Below, piece after piece: positions 17,723 through 25,307 of a DNA stretch of 39,187 bases. Location: NCBI GenBank assembly GCA_947062675.1, contig CAMSQM010000027.1:1-39187 (forward strand). Direction: 5' to 3'. Source of the stretch: an uncultured Roseburia sp. (GTDB taxonomy: Bacteria; Bacillota; Clostridia; Lachnospirales; Lachnospiraceae). Every line of letters starts with the position of its first letter. Within the stretch, counting starts at the first letter, position 1. The position numbers were made by a program, and so were the translations under genes. The notes under the pieces were generated by a model. It worked only from the letters and a program-made list of their open reading frames with translations, made no database searches and was not told the DNA's origin.

Positions 17723-17760
17723 GCACACGCGTATTCTCCATTCCAGATCTGCGCGTGTGC
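17723..17760 (-). other. Leader hairpin directly upstream of asnS
   Basis: A perfect 9-base inverted repeat (GCACACGCG at 17723-17731 against CGCGTGTGC at 17752-17760) encloses a 20-base loop. The proximal arm ends just before the ribosome site of asnS, so folding could affect its access. Confidence 0.4.
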
Positions 17761-17783
17761 GCACAAATCTGCGGCCGATTGCC

Positions 17784-17799
17784 CGCGCAGCTCTGCGCG
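17784..17799 (-). other. Second GC-rich palindrome in the asnS leader
   Basis: CGCGCAG at 17784-17790 and CTGCGCG at 17793-17799 form a 7-base perfect inverted repeat with a two-base centre; flanking GCC/GGC bases extend it imperfectly. It could be a second leader stem or a DNA operator. Confidence 0.3.
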
Positions 17800-17819
17800 C
17801 AGGCATCCCGCCTTAAAAT

Positions 17820-17848
17820 ATCTTAGCCGCAGCGCGGAAAAAAATCAA
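17820..17848 (-). promoter_or_regulatory. Predicted asnS promoter
   Basis: On the minus strand TTGATT (17843-17848) and TAAGAT (17820-17825) are 17 bases apart, between the lipoprotein stop and asnS. Transcription would start near 17813. Confidence 0.5.
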
Positions 17849-17864
17849 GTAGTGCGGAAAGAAT

Positions 17865-19304
17865 TCATTCTCCCTGCGCGCGCTCCGTGCCGTCCACACT
17901 CTCCGTCCCAGCCGGATCTGACGTGCCGCTCTTCTCCCCGCCGGAGTTCTCCGCTCCGCCCACGGGTTCTGTCTGATCCGGGCTCTCCGTTCCGTCCACG
18001 GGTTCTGTCTGATCCGGGCTCTCCGTTCCGCCCACGGATTCTGTCTGATCCGGACTCTCCGTTCCGTCCACGGATTCTGCCTGATCCGGGCTCTTATCTC
18101 CGGCCGCATTCTCCTCCGGTTTCTCAACCGTCACTTTCGCGGTCTCCATCAGCTCATTCAGTGCCTGATCGTACAGATACAGTTTTCTGACATACTCTTT
18201 CCCGTATTCCACATCCCCGTAACCGTACATCTTAAACATCGCCTCTTCAGACTCATAGCCGCTGTTCGCCGACGCGCTCTTTAAAAAGTCCGCATATTTC
18301 TCCTCGTCTATTGTCGTCCCGAGTTCTTCCGCGATCGCCTCCATAATCAGCTCCAGTGCGATACCGTCCTCCATCCCGTCGCTCCACTCTTTTTCTATCT
18401 CCTCCGCGGTCTTTCCGTAGTAAGTGGAGAGATACGTCTCCAGCTGACTCTCATCGCCGCCGCAGTTGCTTTCGATAAACTGCCTCCTGTAGTCACTAAC
18501 CCGCGCGGCCAGAAAGTCCTGCGGCACTTCAACGGTGCAGTTGTCGAGCAGGTATTTTTGTATCGCCGAAAAAGTGTCGTTCTGTTTATTATAAGAAGCC
18601 GTATTTTCCAGGTAAGTGCGGACCTGCTTTTTCATCTCCTCTATGGACTCCGCTCCGAATTTTTCTTTTACAAACGCGTCGTCAATGGCATCCGCCGTGA
18701 TTTCCTTCTGGATGGAATTGACGGTAAATGTGAATACAACCGCTTTTCCCGCGAGATCCTGATTGCCGTAATCTTCCGGAAATGTCACATCGTGGTCTAT
18801 GACATCCCCCACGGAAGCTCCTTTCAGGCCCTCCGTAAACCCCTCGATATACCCGGTCGCCCCGCCGGCCGCGGAATTATTGTAGACGTCGATATTCTGA
18901 TTTTCCGCCGTTCCGCCCTGGAACGCCTCCCCGTCCAGCTTACCGACATAGTCAACATTCACGATATCCCCCTCGCCGATGACATCCCTGGTCTCATCCG
19001 CCTCGTAGTAGGGGCCGTTCGATGTGATCATCTGCTCATAATACTGCTCCACATCCGCGTCGTCCACCTCATAATCCCCGGTGATCGTCACCGGAATAGC
19101 GCTGTAATCACACAGCGTGACATGCTCTTTTGCGCTGATGTCAAACGCTGCGCTCTCCGCCGTCACACTCTCTTCTGTATTCTCCTCAGGCGCCTGTTCC
19201 GTTCCCTCTGCCGTCTGATTCTCTTTCTCCCCCGCGTTTCCACAGGAGACAGCCGTCATCGCCAGCATGGTTCCCAGCAGCAGTACAATTACTTTCTTCT
19301 TCAT
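17865..19304 (-). CDS. FKBP-type peptidyl-prolyl isomerase lipoprotein, trigger-factor-like
   Basis: A 479-residue exported lipoprotein. MKKKVIVLLLGTMLAMTAVSC is a lipoprotein signal with Cys21 as the anchor. An acidic linker follows to about residue 55. An FKBP domain spans about 111-199 (EGDIVNVDYVGKLDGEAF, YIEGFTEGLKGASVGD, DLAGKAVVFTFTVNSI). A helical trigger-factor-C-like region runs to about 395. The last ~80 residues are a 12-residue tandem repeat (SPDQTE[SP]V[DG]GTE) and low-complexity tail. It probably folds exported proteins at the membrane surface. The start at 19304 follows GGAGG. Trigger factor itself lacks the lipobox, so this is not tig. Confidence 0.88.
   Translation of the reverse strand: MKKKVIVLLLGTMLAMTAVSCGNAGEKENQTAEGTEQAPEENTEESVTAESAAFDISAKEHVTLCDYSAIPVTITGDYEVDDADVEQYYEQMITSNGPYYEADETRDVIGEGDIVNVDYVGKLDGEAFQGGTAENQNIDVYNNSAAGGATGYIEGFTEGLKGASVGDVIDHDVTFPEDYGNQDLAGKAVVFTFTVNSIQKEITADAIDDAFVKEKFGAESIEEMKKQVRTYLENTASYNKQNDTFSAIQKYLLDNCTVEVPQDFLAARVSDYRRQFIESNCGGDESQLETYLSTYYGKTAEEIEKEWSDGMEDGIALELIMEAIAEELGTTIDEEKYADFLKSASANSGYESEEAMFKMYGYGDVEYGKEYVRKLYLYDQALNELMETAKVTVEKPEENAAGDKSPDQAESVDGTESPDQTESVGGTESPDQTEPVDGTESPDQTEPVGGAENSGGEKSGTSDPAGTESVDGTERAQGE
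17950..18093. repeat. 36-bp tandem repeat, four units, coding for the lipoprotein tail
   Basis: Units start at 17950, 17986, 18022 and 18058. Each differs at a few positions, mostly alternating T/C, giving Asp/Gly and Ser/Pro swaps at fixed sites in the 12-residue repeat. The unit length keeps the reading frame. Confidence 0.9.
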
Positions 19305-19364
19305 AAAAATCCTCCATTCCTGCCCGGCCCGCAATTAAAAATGCAGGCATCGTTCAATCTGTGC

Positions 19365-19379
19365 TGCGGCTTTGCCGCA
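19365..19379 (-). other. Small perfect hairpin in the lipoprotein leader
   Basis: TGCGGC-AAA-GCCGCA on the minus strand, about 60 bases before the start of the FKBP lipoprotein, with no T-run. Probably an mRNA leader stem. Confidence 0.25.
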
Positions 19380-19459
19380 TAACCTTATTAAAATAGCACA
19401 GTTTCCCCTAAAATAAAACCCATACACGTAAAGTTTCACAAATGTTTCAAAATATTCAA

Positions 19460-19488
19460 TTGCTTTTTCAGAAAATCAATGATACAAT
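19460..19488 (+). promoter_or_regulatory. Predicted promoter for the 19522 gene
   Basis: TTGCTT (19460-19465) and TACAAT (19483-19488) with a 17-base spacer, 33 bases before the start codon. Confidence 0.55.
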
Positions 19489-19521
19489 AAAACGCAGATT
19501 TACTGTGAGGAGGATTTCAAG

Positions 19522-20049
19522 ATGAACCCTGTTACCATTGTTCTGCTGGTAATTCTGGTTGTGATGATTATCGGCCTGATTGTCCTGTATTTTCTCGGCA
19601 GAAAGGCACAGAAAAAGAAAGAAGAGCAGGACGCGCAGCTCGCAGCGAATGCGCAGACCGTAACGATGCTGATTATAGATAAGAAACGGATGCGGATTAA
19701 GGATTCCGGGCTGCCACAGATTGTGATTGACCAGACGCCGAAGCTGATGCGCCGCTCAAAGCTTCCGATCGTAAAAGCCAAGGTCGGACCGAAAGTCGCC
19801 ACCCTGATTGCAGACGAATCCGTTTATGATATGATTCCGGTAAAAAAAGAAGTAAAAGCGAGCGTCAGCGGCATTTATATCACCAGAGTGACCGGGCTGC
19901 GCGGACCGCTTCCGAAGCCTGAGGGGAAAAAGAGCTGGCGTGCAAGGCTGAAAGATAAAGTGACGAACGCCAGCGCGCGCCTTAAGGAAGAGCAGAAAGA
20001 GTTCGAAAAGGAAAAAAGCAAAAGCTCAAAGCAGAAAAAGAAAAAATAA
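19522..20049 (+). CDS. Conserved membrane-anchored protein of unknown function with Lys-rich tail
   Basis: A 175-residue protein with one N-terminal membrane helix (about residues 5-27, VTIVLLVILVVMIIGLIVLY) directly followed by a basic patch (GRKAQKKK), so most of it is cytosolic. The middle (45-135) is a compact domain with TVTMLIIDKKRMRIKDSGLP and AKVGPKVATLIADESVYDMIPVKKEV. The end is a charged helix finishing in a Lys run. I recall similar proteins across Lachnospiraceae but no function. AGGAGG precedes the ATG, and it has its own promoter and terminator, so it is a single-gene unit. Confidence 0.75.
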   Translation: MNPVTIVLLVILVVMIIGLIVLYFLGRKAQKKKEEQDAQLAANAQTVTMLIIDKKRMRIKDSGLPQIVIDQTPKLMRRSKLPIVKAKVGPKVATLIADESVYDMIPVKKEVKASVSGIYITRVTGLRGPLPKPEGKKSWRARLKDKVTNASARLKEEQKEFEKEKSKSSKQKKKK

Positions 20050-20056
20050 TTCCGGG

Positions 20057-20093
20057 ACAGGCACTGTGCGAAAGCCGCAGCGCCTGTTTTTTT
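20057..20093 (+). terminator. Terminator after the 19522 gene
   Basis: ACAGGC (20057-20062) pairs with GCCTGT (20082-20087), with further imperfect CTG/CAG pairing inside, followed by a run of seven T. Confidence 0.75.
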
Positions 20094-20107
20094 GCGCCGT
20101 AAAGACT

Positions 20108-20536
20108 TCATCCCCTCCGCGGACGCACGCACACCCGGATTGTGCAGACGGCAGGCTCCCCGCAGTCCGCGCAAAGGACATATCCCGCCTCCGCCTCAAT
20201 CTGCTCCCTGGTCCCGGAAAGGCGCACGCACCGCGTCGTAATTTCCAGCGGAATACTGCCAAACGGCGTACTGTAATGACACCTGCACACCGTGCCCGGC
20301 TCAAATACCATCTGCACCGCCACCGCTCCTCGTTTCGTGAGCGTCAGGCGTCCCTCTTCCAGGCTGATCCGGCATCGCGTGACACCTGAATTTCCCTGTC
20401 CCGTCTCCTCAAAAAGAAGATAATGCTTCCCGTTCTTCTGAAAATACTGCCCCGCCGCGCACAGCTCCACCGGCGCGGCCCCTTCGCCGTTCCAGGACTG
20501 CGTCCCGCTGATGGCAACAGCCACCTCTTTTGTCAT
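20108..20536 (-). CDS. DUF1934 (YwiB-like) beta-barrel protein
   Basis: A 142-residue protein with alternating strands typical of the calycin-like DUF1934 family: VAVAISGTQSWNGE start, YFQKNGKHYLLFEE, VTRCRISLEEGRLTLTKRG, FEPGTVCRCHYSTPFGSIPLEI. Function unknown. It has a Cys-rich C-terminal part (CADCGEPAVCTIRVC) that could bind metal or form disulfides. GGGGAG precedes the ATG. It starts seven bases after the spoIIR stop and is most likely read from the spoIIR promoter. Confidence 0.85.
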   Translation of the reverse strand: MTKEVAVAISGTQSWNGEGAAPVELCAAGQYFQKNGKHYLLFEETGQGNSGVTRCRISLEEGRLTLTKRGAVAVQMVFEPGTVCRCHYSTPFGSIPLEITTRCVRLSGTREQIEAEAGYVLCADCGEPAVCTIRVCVRPRRG

Positions 20537-20542
20537 AGATTC

Positions 20543-21175
20543 TCACTCCCCGTCAAAAAGCCCGTTCAGAAATGTCAGGTAACGGAACTGCACCCGGTAA
20601 TCCCCGGATGACAGCACTTTCTCATACTCCTCCGCCGATAAAACCCGCCGCAGCGACTCCCCTGCCTCCTCATCCACAACCTCATACACGCTGCCGGAAA
20701 AACACATATTCGGGTACATCACACACCACCAGTTATGGCCCCGGCCTTCCCCGATGACTACCTCAAGCGCCTCATAGCTGCCAGCCGGAAAACGGTAACT
20801 TCCGTACCGCTTTGCAGGAAAATCCACATCGCCGAGCACGGCATTTACCTCATATTCATATCCCGCCGCAGCGATCACCTGCTCCGCCGTCACCGCGATC
20901 TCATCCAGCCGGCCGGCAATCAGCGCCTCGCACTCAGCCCTGCTCTCTGCCCCGTCCAGCACTCTGGCGAGCTCTGCGCCGACGGCGTCGCGCACCAGAT
21001 ATTTCAGCTCCTGATCTTCTCCTGTATCACTGTTGGCAACCACATGAAAGCGAATCACCTTTTCCGCGATTCCCTCCTGCAGCTTCAGCCGCCTCAGATA
21101 TGAAAATCCTGTCAGAAGGAGCAGAAACAGATTCATCCCGACCAGTATGTACCACACAACCCTGTTTTTTTTCAT
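20543..21175 (-). CDS. spoIIR: Stage II sporulation protein R
   Basis: A 210-residue SpoIIR, the forespore signal that crosses to the intermembrane space and triggers SpoIIGA to process pro-sigma-E in the mother cell. An N-terminal membrane or signal helix (VVWYILVGMNLFLLLLTGF) is followed by the family core KVIRFHVVANSDTGEDQELKYLVRDAV and GRGHNWWCVMYPNMCF. AAGGAG precedes the chosen start MKKN; the 14-codon extension is not supported. A sigma-F-like promoter lies at 21249-21277. Confidence 0.95.
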   Translation of the reverse strand: MKKNRVVWYILVGMNLFLLLLTGFSYLRRLKLQEGIAEKVIRFHVVANSDTGEDQELKYLVRDAVGAELARVLDGAESRAECEALIAGRLDEIAVTAEQVIAAAGYEYEVNAVLGDVDFPAKRYGSYRFPAGSYEALEVVIGEGRGHNWWCVMYPNMCFSGSVYEVVDEEAGESLRRVLSAEEYEKVLSSGDYRVQFRYLTFLNGLFDGE

Positions 21176-21199
21176 GAAATATCTCCTTTCCGGGACGAA

Positions 21200-21238
21200 G
21201 GACAGACATCGCGTCACCGCGCGCGCCCGCCCCTGTCC
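21200..21238 (-). other. Inverted repeat at the 5' end of the spoIIR leader
   Basis: GGACAG (minus strand, 21233-21238) pairs with CTGTCC (21200-21205) around a GC-rich loop of 27 bases. If transcription starts near 21242 the stem would cap the mRNA. Confidence 0.3.
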
Positions 21239-21248
21239 TCTGAAGAAG

Positions 21249-21277
21249 AATATTCCCTTATTTTCCCATCTCTATAC
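21249..21277 (-). promoter_or_regulatory. Sigma-F-like promoter of spoIIR
   Basis: On the minus strand GTATA (21273-21277) fits the -35 GYWTA and GGGAATATT (21249-21257) fits the -10 GGNRANANT, with a 15-base spacer. In Bacillus spoIIR is a sigma-F gene, so motif and gene agree. The transcript would begin near 21242. Confidence 0.65.
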
Positions 21278-21313
21278 CGCCTGACGATAATTTTCCGTCA
21301 TTTTTCCGGAACA

Positions 21314-22222
21314 CTACTTTTCCGTGATTCCGTTCCAGCCTGAACGGAACAGGGTACCACGCTGCTCCTGCGGGCTCTCCTGCGCCAGATTCCGCAGCTC
21401 CCGCGGTGTGCACTCATACCGCTCTTTAAACATTCTGTAAAACAGCTTCTGGTTCAGAAACCCGTGCCGTTCCGTAATTTCCTGAATACTCCCGTCCGTG
21501 TACAAAAGGTCCTGATAGATATGATTGATGCGGACCTGATTGACATACCGGACAAAAGACGTACCCGTATTCTGTTTGAAAAAGCGGCAGAAGTATTCCC
21601 TGCTGAGCCCCAGCTCATCCGCGACCTCCTGCAGCGTGATCTCTTCCGCATAGTGATGCTCCACATAATCGCAGATCTGCTCCAGCCGCTCCATGCTGCC
21701 CGCCTTCGCGTCGGACACAGCCTTAGCGACGGGTTCTCCGAAATGCTCGATAAGACAGGCGAGTATATTGAGAATCAGCGCAGTGCTCCGGAGATGATAT
21801 GTTTTCTCCTGATTCACATACAGCACCGTGAGCTCTTTTAAGTAATCGCGGAGCTCGGTATAGTAAGGCCTCTGCTCCGGCGTCACCCTGCTCCCGGCGC
21901 ACTGGACGCTGACGGCCTCCGGCTCCGCCAGATAACGGCGCATCAGCTGTCTGGAAATATGAATACAGATGCCCATCGTCTGCGGGAGGGCGTAGAGCAC
22001 TTCGTGAATCCTGGCACAGTCCATGACAATGGCGTCCAGCGGCCGGACCTCATACCTCTCCCGGTCCATCGTCACCGTCGCATGGCCGTTTAAGATATAG
22101 AGAATCTCCAGCTCCCTGTGCCAGTGAAACGGCGAATTGTGATGCATGGTCACAAAGCGGACATCAAACCCGATATCCGGCTGCAGATTGACATTTTCAT
22201 ACGTATTTTCCTGTTCCGGCAT
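21314..22222 (-). CDS. AraC-family regulator with N-terminal cupin
   Basis: A 302-residue regulator. The N-terminal cupin sensing domain shows MHHNSPFHWHRELEILYILNG near residue 25, including the HWHxExE-type motif. Two helix-turn-helix units lie at the end, about 190-290 (ITLQEVADELGLSREYFCRFFKQNTGTSF and the second ending TPRELR). Such proteins usually sense sugars. The start at 22222 follows GGAGG; a 34-codon extension is unlikely. It is 98 bases after the S8 protease stop. Target genes unknown. Confidence 0.9.
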   Translation of the reverse strand: MPEQENTYENVNLQPDIGFDVRFVTMHHNSPFHWHRELEILYILNGHATVTMDRERYEVRPLDAIVMDCARIHEVLYALPQTMGICIHISRQLMRRYLAEPEAVSVQCAGSRVTPEQRPYYTELRDYLKELTVLYVNQEKTYHLRSTALILNILACLIEHFGEPVAKAVSDAKAGSMERLEQICDYVEHHYAEEITLQEVADELGLSREYFCRFFKQNTGTSFVRYVNQVRINHIYQDLLYTDGSIQEITERHGFLNQKLFYRMFKERYECTPRELRNLAQESPQEQRGTLFRSGWNGITEK

Positions 22223-22320
22223 CGCAGCCTCCCTCCTTATGCGCGGCCTGCATTCCTCCCTCTGCCCTCTGACGCACCGCTTCCTCCCGCAGTCATCCGG
22301 CGGAACCGGAAGCGCGCATT

Positions 22321-24006
22321 TCACCTCCGCAGCATATCAAACGCCTGATATACATCCAGCATTCCGTACCCCCACTCCCGGTTCGGATAGCTCCTGTCGT
22401 TCGACTTGCGCGTTCCCCGGATCAGCATATTCTTGATCCCCGCACTGGTCATCAGCGGATTATTCTGGTCCACGATCGCCCACTGCATCACCTGCGCGCA
22501 GGCGCCCGCCGTGATCGCGGCGGAAGCACTCGTCCCCGCATAGGTCACATAATTATCCCGCAGGCCCGGACCGTACACGCCCACCGCAGGTGCCACAAAG
22601 TCCGGTTTGACCTCGCCAGTCACCGTATATCCTCTCCCGGAATCGGCAAAAATGCTCTGATTCGACGCGTTGTACCCCCCGACCGTGATCACCTGCGACG
22701 ACATTCCGGGGGCCGTCACCGTGATATCCGGGCTGGAGCGCAGAAAGAATACATTTCCCATCATCAGCTGCTGCAGCTGCATCCACATATTGTAAAGTCC
22801 CTGCACGGTACTTTCCGGAAACACGCGGATAATCCACAGCCCCTTCCGCGGCTTCGTGAACCGGAAATGGATCAGCTGGCTGGCCGTCTCCTTCGCATCC
22901 AGCCGGTAATCCACGGTGACCGTCGTGCCCTCAAAGACAAAATTGAAAACCTCGGACGCGCCGACGCGCACCGGAATCCTGGGAAACTGCTGGCCCGTCG
23001 GGGAGATCACCGACACCGCAAACAGCTCCGGCGCCTCCGCCCAGAGCTCGACGATAAATCCATCCATTTCATCCTCGACGCTGATCTCCGCGTCCTCGTA
23101 TTCTGTTCCGGCCCCGATCTGTCCCTGGAAATGATGTCTGGCATTCGCCTCATTCCCCGCCGGCGTGACGATACATCTTCTTCTCCTGGTGCCGACGAGA
23201 TTAAGCCAGCCGGTCAGCGCACCCGTTTTGCCGTGGCTCCCCATGCTGTTTCCAAGGGCCAGGCAGATGACCAGCGGCATATTTTTGATATTGGCCAGGG
23301 AATTCAGATAAGATACCGCCATCATAATATCATTTTCCTGAAATACCGGCACACCGTCGCGCACAAAATAGAAATCTTTCAGATATTGTTTCGCCTCTTT
23401 TAACCTGACCACCGCAATCTGCGATTCCGGCACCGCCCCGATAAAATTATTCGGGATATCCTCCCCGCCGCAGGCCACTCCCGCCAGAAATGTCCCGTGC
23501 CCGTTCTCATCGCGGGACGGAACCACCTCGTACGGATTCTCTGACCCGAGCGCGCGGTTGATATCCTCCGTCGTATATTCCGCGCCGTAAATAATCCCCG
23601 CGGGCGGCGTGCCATCCTCAATCGTCTGATCCCAGATGGCCGCAATGCGGCTGCTCCCGTCGGCATAGCGGAAGAGTTTGTTGGTGTAGTCAATTCCCGT
23701 GTCCACAAATCCCACCAGCACGCCTGACCCTTTTAGGGCGAGAACCGGCTGATTCTGCAGACGGATAATCCCCGACGCCTCCAGGGCATCCGATTCCTGC
23801 AGGCCGAAACATTTCGGGATGGATGTGTAGGTGTATTTCCCCACCGCCAGTTCCGGCAGTCCGGCCCGCGGATAATAAAAAATATCAAATTCCTCCGAGA
23901 TGCGCTGGGTGCAGGCCCCGGAGACCGGAACATCTGACAACTCCCCGTACGTGACGATAAAGTCAAAATAATCATTGGAATATACCTGTCTTCTGCAGTC
24001 TGCCAT
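22321..24006 (-). CDS. S8 subtilisin-like protease, Csp/CspBA type
   Basis: A 561-residue subtilase with an intact triad: D102 (GFVDTGID), H170 (NGHGTFLAG) and S493 (AGTSASAA), with oxyanion N285 (PAGNEANA). A ~90-residue N-terminal prodomain-like part precedes the catalytic domain, and a jelly-roll insertion (about 300-420) splits it, as in clostridial Csp proteases that activate the cortex hydrolase SleC during germination. There is no signal peptide, as in Csp. The start at 24006 is favoured by GGAGAG four bases away; an upstream GTG eight codons earlier has no site. Its triad suggests an active protease (CspB-like) rather than the CspC pseudoprotease. A non-germination role is possible, since Lachnospiraceae carry several paralogues. 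Confidence 0.85.
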   Translation of the reverse strand: MADCRRQVYSNDYFDFIVTYGELSDVPVSGACTQRISEEFDIFYYPRAGLPELAVGKYTYTSIPKCFGLQESDALEASGIIRLQNQPVLALKGSGVLVGFVDTGIDYTNKLFRYADGSSRIAAIWDQTIEDGTPPAGIIYGAEYTTEDINRALGSENPYEVVPSRDENGHGTFLAGVACGGEDIPNNFIGAVPESQIAVVRLKEAKQYLKDFYFVRDGVPVFQENDIMMAVSYLNSLANIKNMPLVICLALGNSMGSHGKTGALTGWLNLVGTRRRRCIVTPAGNEANARHHFQGQIGAGTEYEDAEISVEDEMDGFIVELWAEAPELFAVSVISPTGQQFPRIPVRVGASEVFNFVFEGTTVTVDYRLDAKETASQLIHFRFTKPRKGLWIIRVFPESTVQGLYNMWMQLQQLMMGNVFFLRSSPDITVTAPGMSSQVITVGGYNASNQSIFADSGRGYTVTGEVKPDFVAPAVGVYGPGLRDNYVTYAGTSASAAITAGACAQVMQWAIVDQNNPLMTSAGIKNMLIRGTRKSNDRSYPNREWGYGMLDVYQAFDMLRR

Positions 24007-24175
24007 AACACTCTCCGGTAATCTGTTCACTTACCAGTAAATGCCGGTTTCCCTTCTCTTATGCCTGTCATATCCGGGCAAATGACGGATTCTTCCCGCG
24101 CAGGACGCCCGGACGCGCCGTGGCTGACGTCATTCATGCACGGCACGCCACGGCAGACGGATTCCGCCGCAGAAG

Positions 24176-25129
24176 TCAGCCCTGCACCGTGGACACGATC
24201 AGCTCCATCTCCCCCTGCATGTCCACCGTTCCGAACCCGCAGGGCAGGATAAAGTGCGCTCCTTTCTTTACCGGGTGGCCGTTGACGCACCCCTCTCCCT
24301 CCAGAACCGATGCCATCATAAACGGATATTTCTGCTCAAAAACCGCGTTTCCGTTCACATCCAGCTTAAAAATCGTATAATATCTGCACGCATAGAGCTC
24401 ATTTAACTGATTTTCCACAAGCCCGGCCACAGATTTCACGCTGTCCTCCACAGACTTTGCCGGAACCGTGATCACGTCAATGCTCTTTTCCACATGAAGT
24501 TCGCGCGGCTTTCCATCTGACAGGCGGTCATAGTCGTACACGCGGTACGTGATATCGCTGTTCTGCTGTGTCTCCAGAATCAGCATCCCGCCCTTGATCG
24601 CATGAACCGTCCCCGGATCAATCTGGATAAAATCGCCCTTTTTCACCGGAATCTCACGGATAAATTCCTTCCATCTGCCCTCATGAATCATCTCCGCCAG
24701 CTCCTGGCGCGTCGCCGCATTGTGACCGATCACCAGCGCCGCCCCTTTAGGGCAGTCCATAATATACCAGCACTCTGTTTTTCCGAAAGAACCATTCTCA
24801 TGTTCCTGCGCATACGCGTCGTCCGGATGCACCTGAATACTCAGGTCTTCCCTGGCGTCGATAATTTTGGTCATAAGCGGAAAACGGTCGTACGCCAGGT
24901 TCCCGAAAAGCTCCGGCTGCTCCTTCCAGACCTCCGACAGTTTCTTTCCGGCAAATGTGCCGCTCTTTACGGTCCCGTCCCCGTTCGGATGTGCGGAAAT
25001 CCCCCAGCACTCTCCGATGTCGTCCCCCTGCACGGGATAGCCGAACTCCTCCCTGAGCTTTTTCCCTCCCCAGATATTGTGGGTGCACACCGGTTCCAGA
25101 AATAAAATTTCATTCTTTGTCGCGCTCAT
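24176..25129 (-). CDS. manA: Mannose-6-phosphate isomerase, class I
   Basis: A 317-residue cupin-type zinc isomerase interconverting mannose-6-P and fructose-6-P. Likely zinc ligands are Q99 and H101 (IQVHPDD), E119 (GKTECWYI) and H176 (DPGTVHAI). Length fits the short Firmicutes form. The start at 25129 (MSATKNEI) follows GGAG; the upstream reading of 52 codons covers the promoter and is rejected, but MEQRAM five codons earlier is possible. It is divergent from the PepSY lipoprotein. Confidence 0.92.
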   Translation of the reverse strand: MSATKNEILFLEPVCTHNIWGGKKLREEFGYPVQGDDIGECWGISAHPNGDGTVKSGTFAGKKLSEVWKEQPELFGNLAYDRFPLMTKIIDAREDLSIQVHPDDAYAQEHENGSFGKTECWYIMDCPKGAALVIGHNAATRQELAEMIHEGRWKEFIREIPVKKGDFIQIDPGTVHAIKGGMLILETQQNSDITYRVYDYDRLSDGKPRELHVEKSIDVITVPAKSVEDSVKSVAGLVENQLNELYACRYYTIFKLDVNGNAVFEQKYPFMMASVLEGEGCVNGHPVKKGAHFILPCGFGTVDMQGEMELIVSTVQG

Positions 25130-25186
25130 TGCTCTCTGCTCCATTTCCTGTGATTTTTTGCTGAATTTCTGATATGACTCCTGTCT

Positions 25187-25215
25187 ATTATAACAGGACT
25201 GCAGCGGAAAAACAA
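25187..25215 (-). promoter_or_regulatory. Predicted manA promoter
   Basis: On the minus strand TTGTTT (25210-25215) and a perfect TATAAT (25187-25192) are 17 bases apart. A TATAAT on the plus strand at 25252-25257 may serve the divergent PepSY gene, but its -35 is poor. Confidence 0.65.
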
Positions 25216-25307
25216 TCGCGGAAAACACTCGATTTTCTGACTGCAATCGCTTATAATAAATCATGAAACAGCTGTTTTTCCACATTTTTTATAATGGAGG
25301 CTTTCTT

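Noticed and set aside
17709-17806. Arg-rich leader peptide starting at an ATG (17804-17806) before asnS
   Set aside because: Ribosome site is poor, the frame runs into asnS with no early stop, and there is no run of Asn codons.
17709-17864. T-box leader for asnS, and likewise upstream of serS (36354-36525)
   Set aside because: No AGGGTGGNACCGCG-type T-box sequence or matching terminator was found in either leader.
17950-18093. CRISPR-like repeats
   Set aside because: Units are contiguous with no unique spacers and lie in frame in a gene; likewise the 51-bp and 81-bp arrays.
24007-24175. Sigma-G promoter upstream of the Csp-like protease
   Set aside because: A GCATA lies upstream but no acceptable CATNNTA at the right distance was found.
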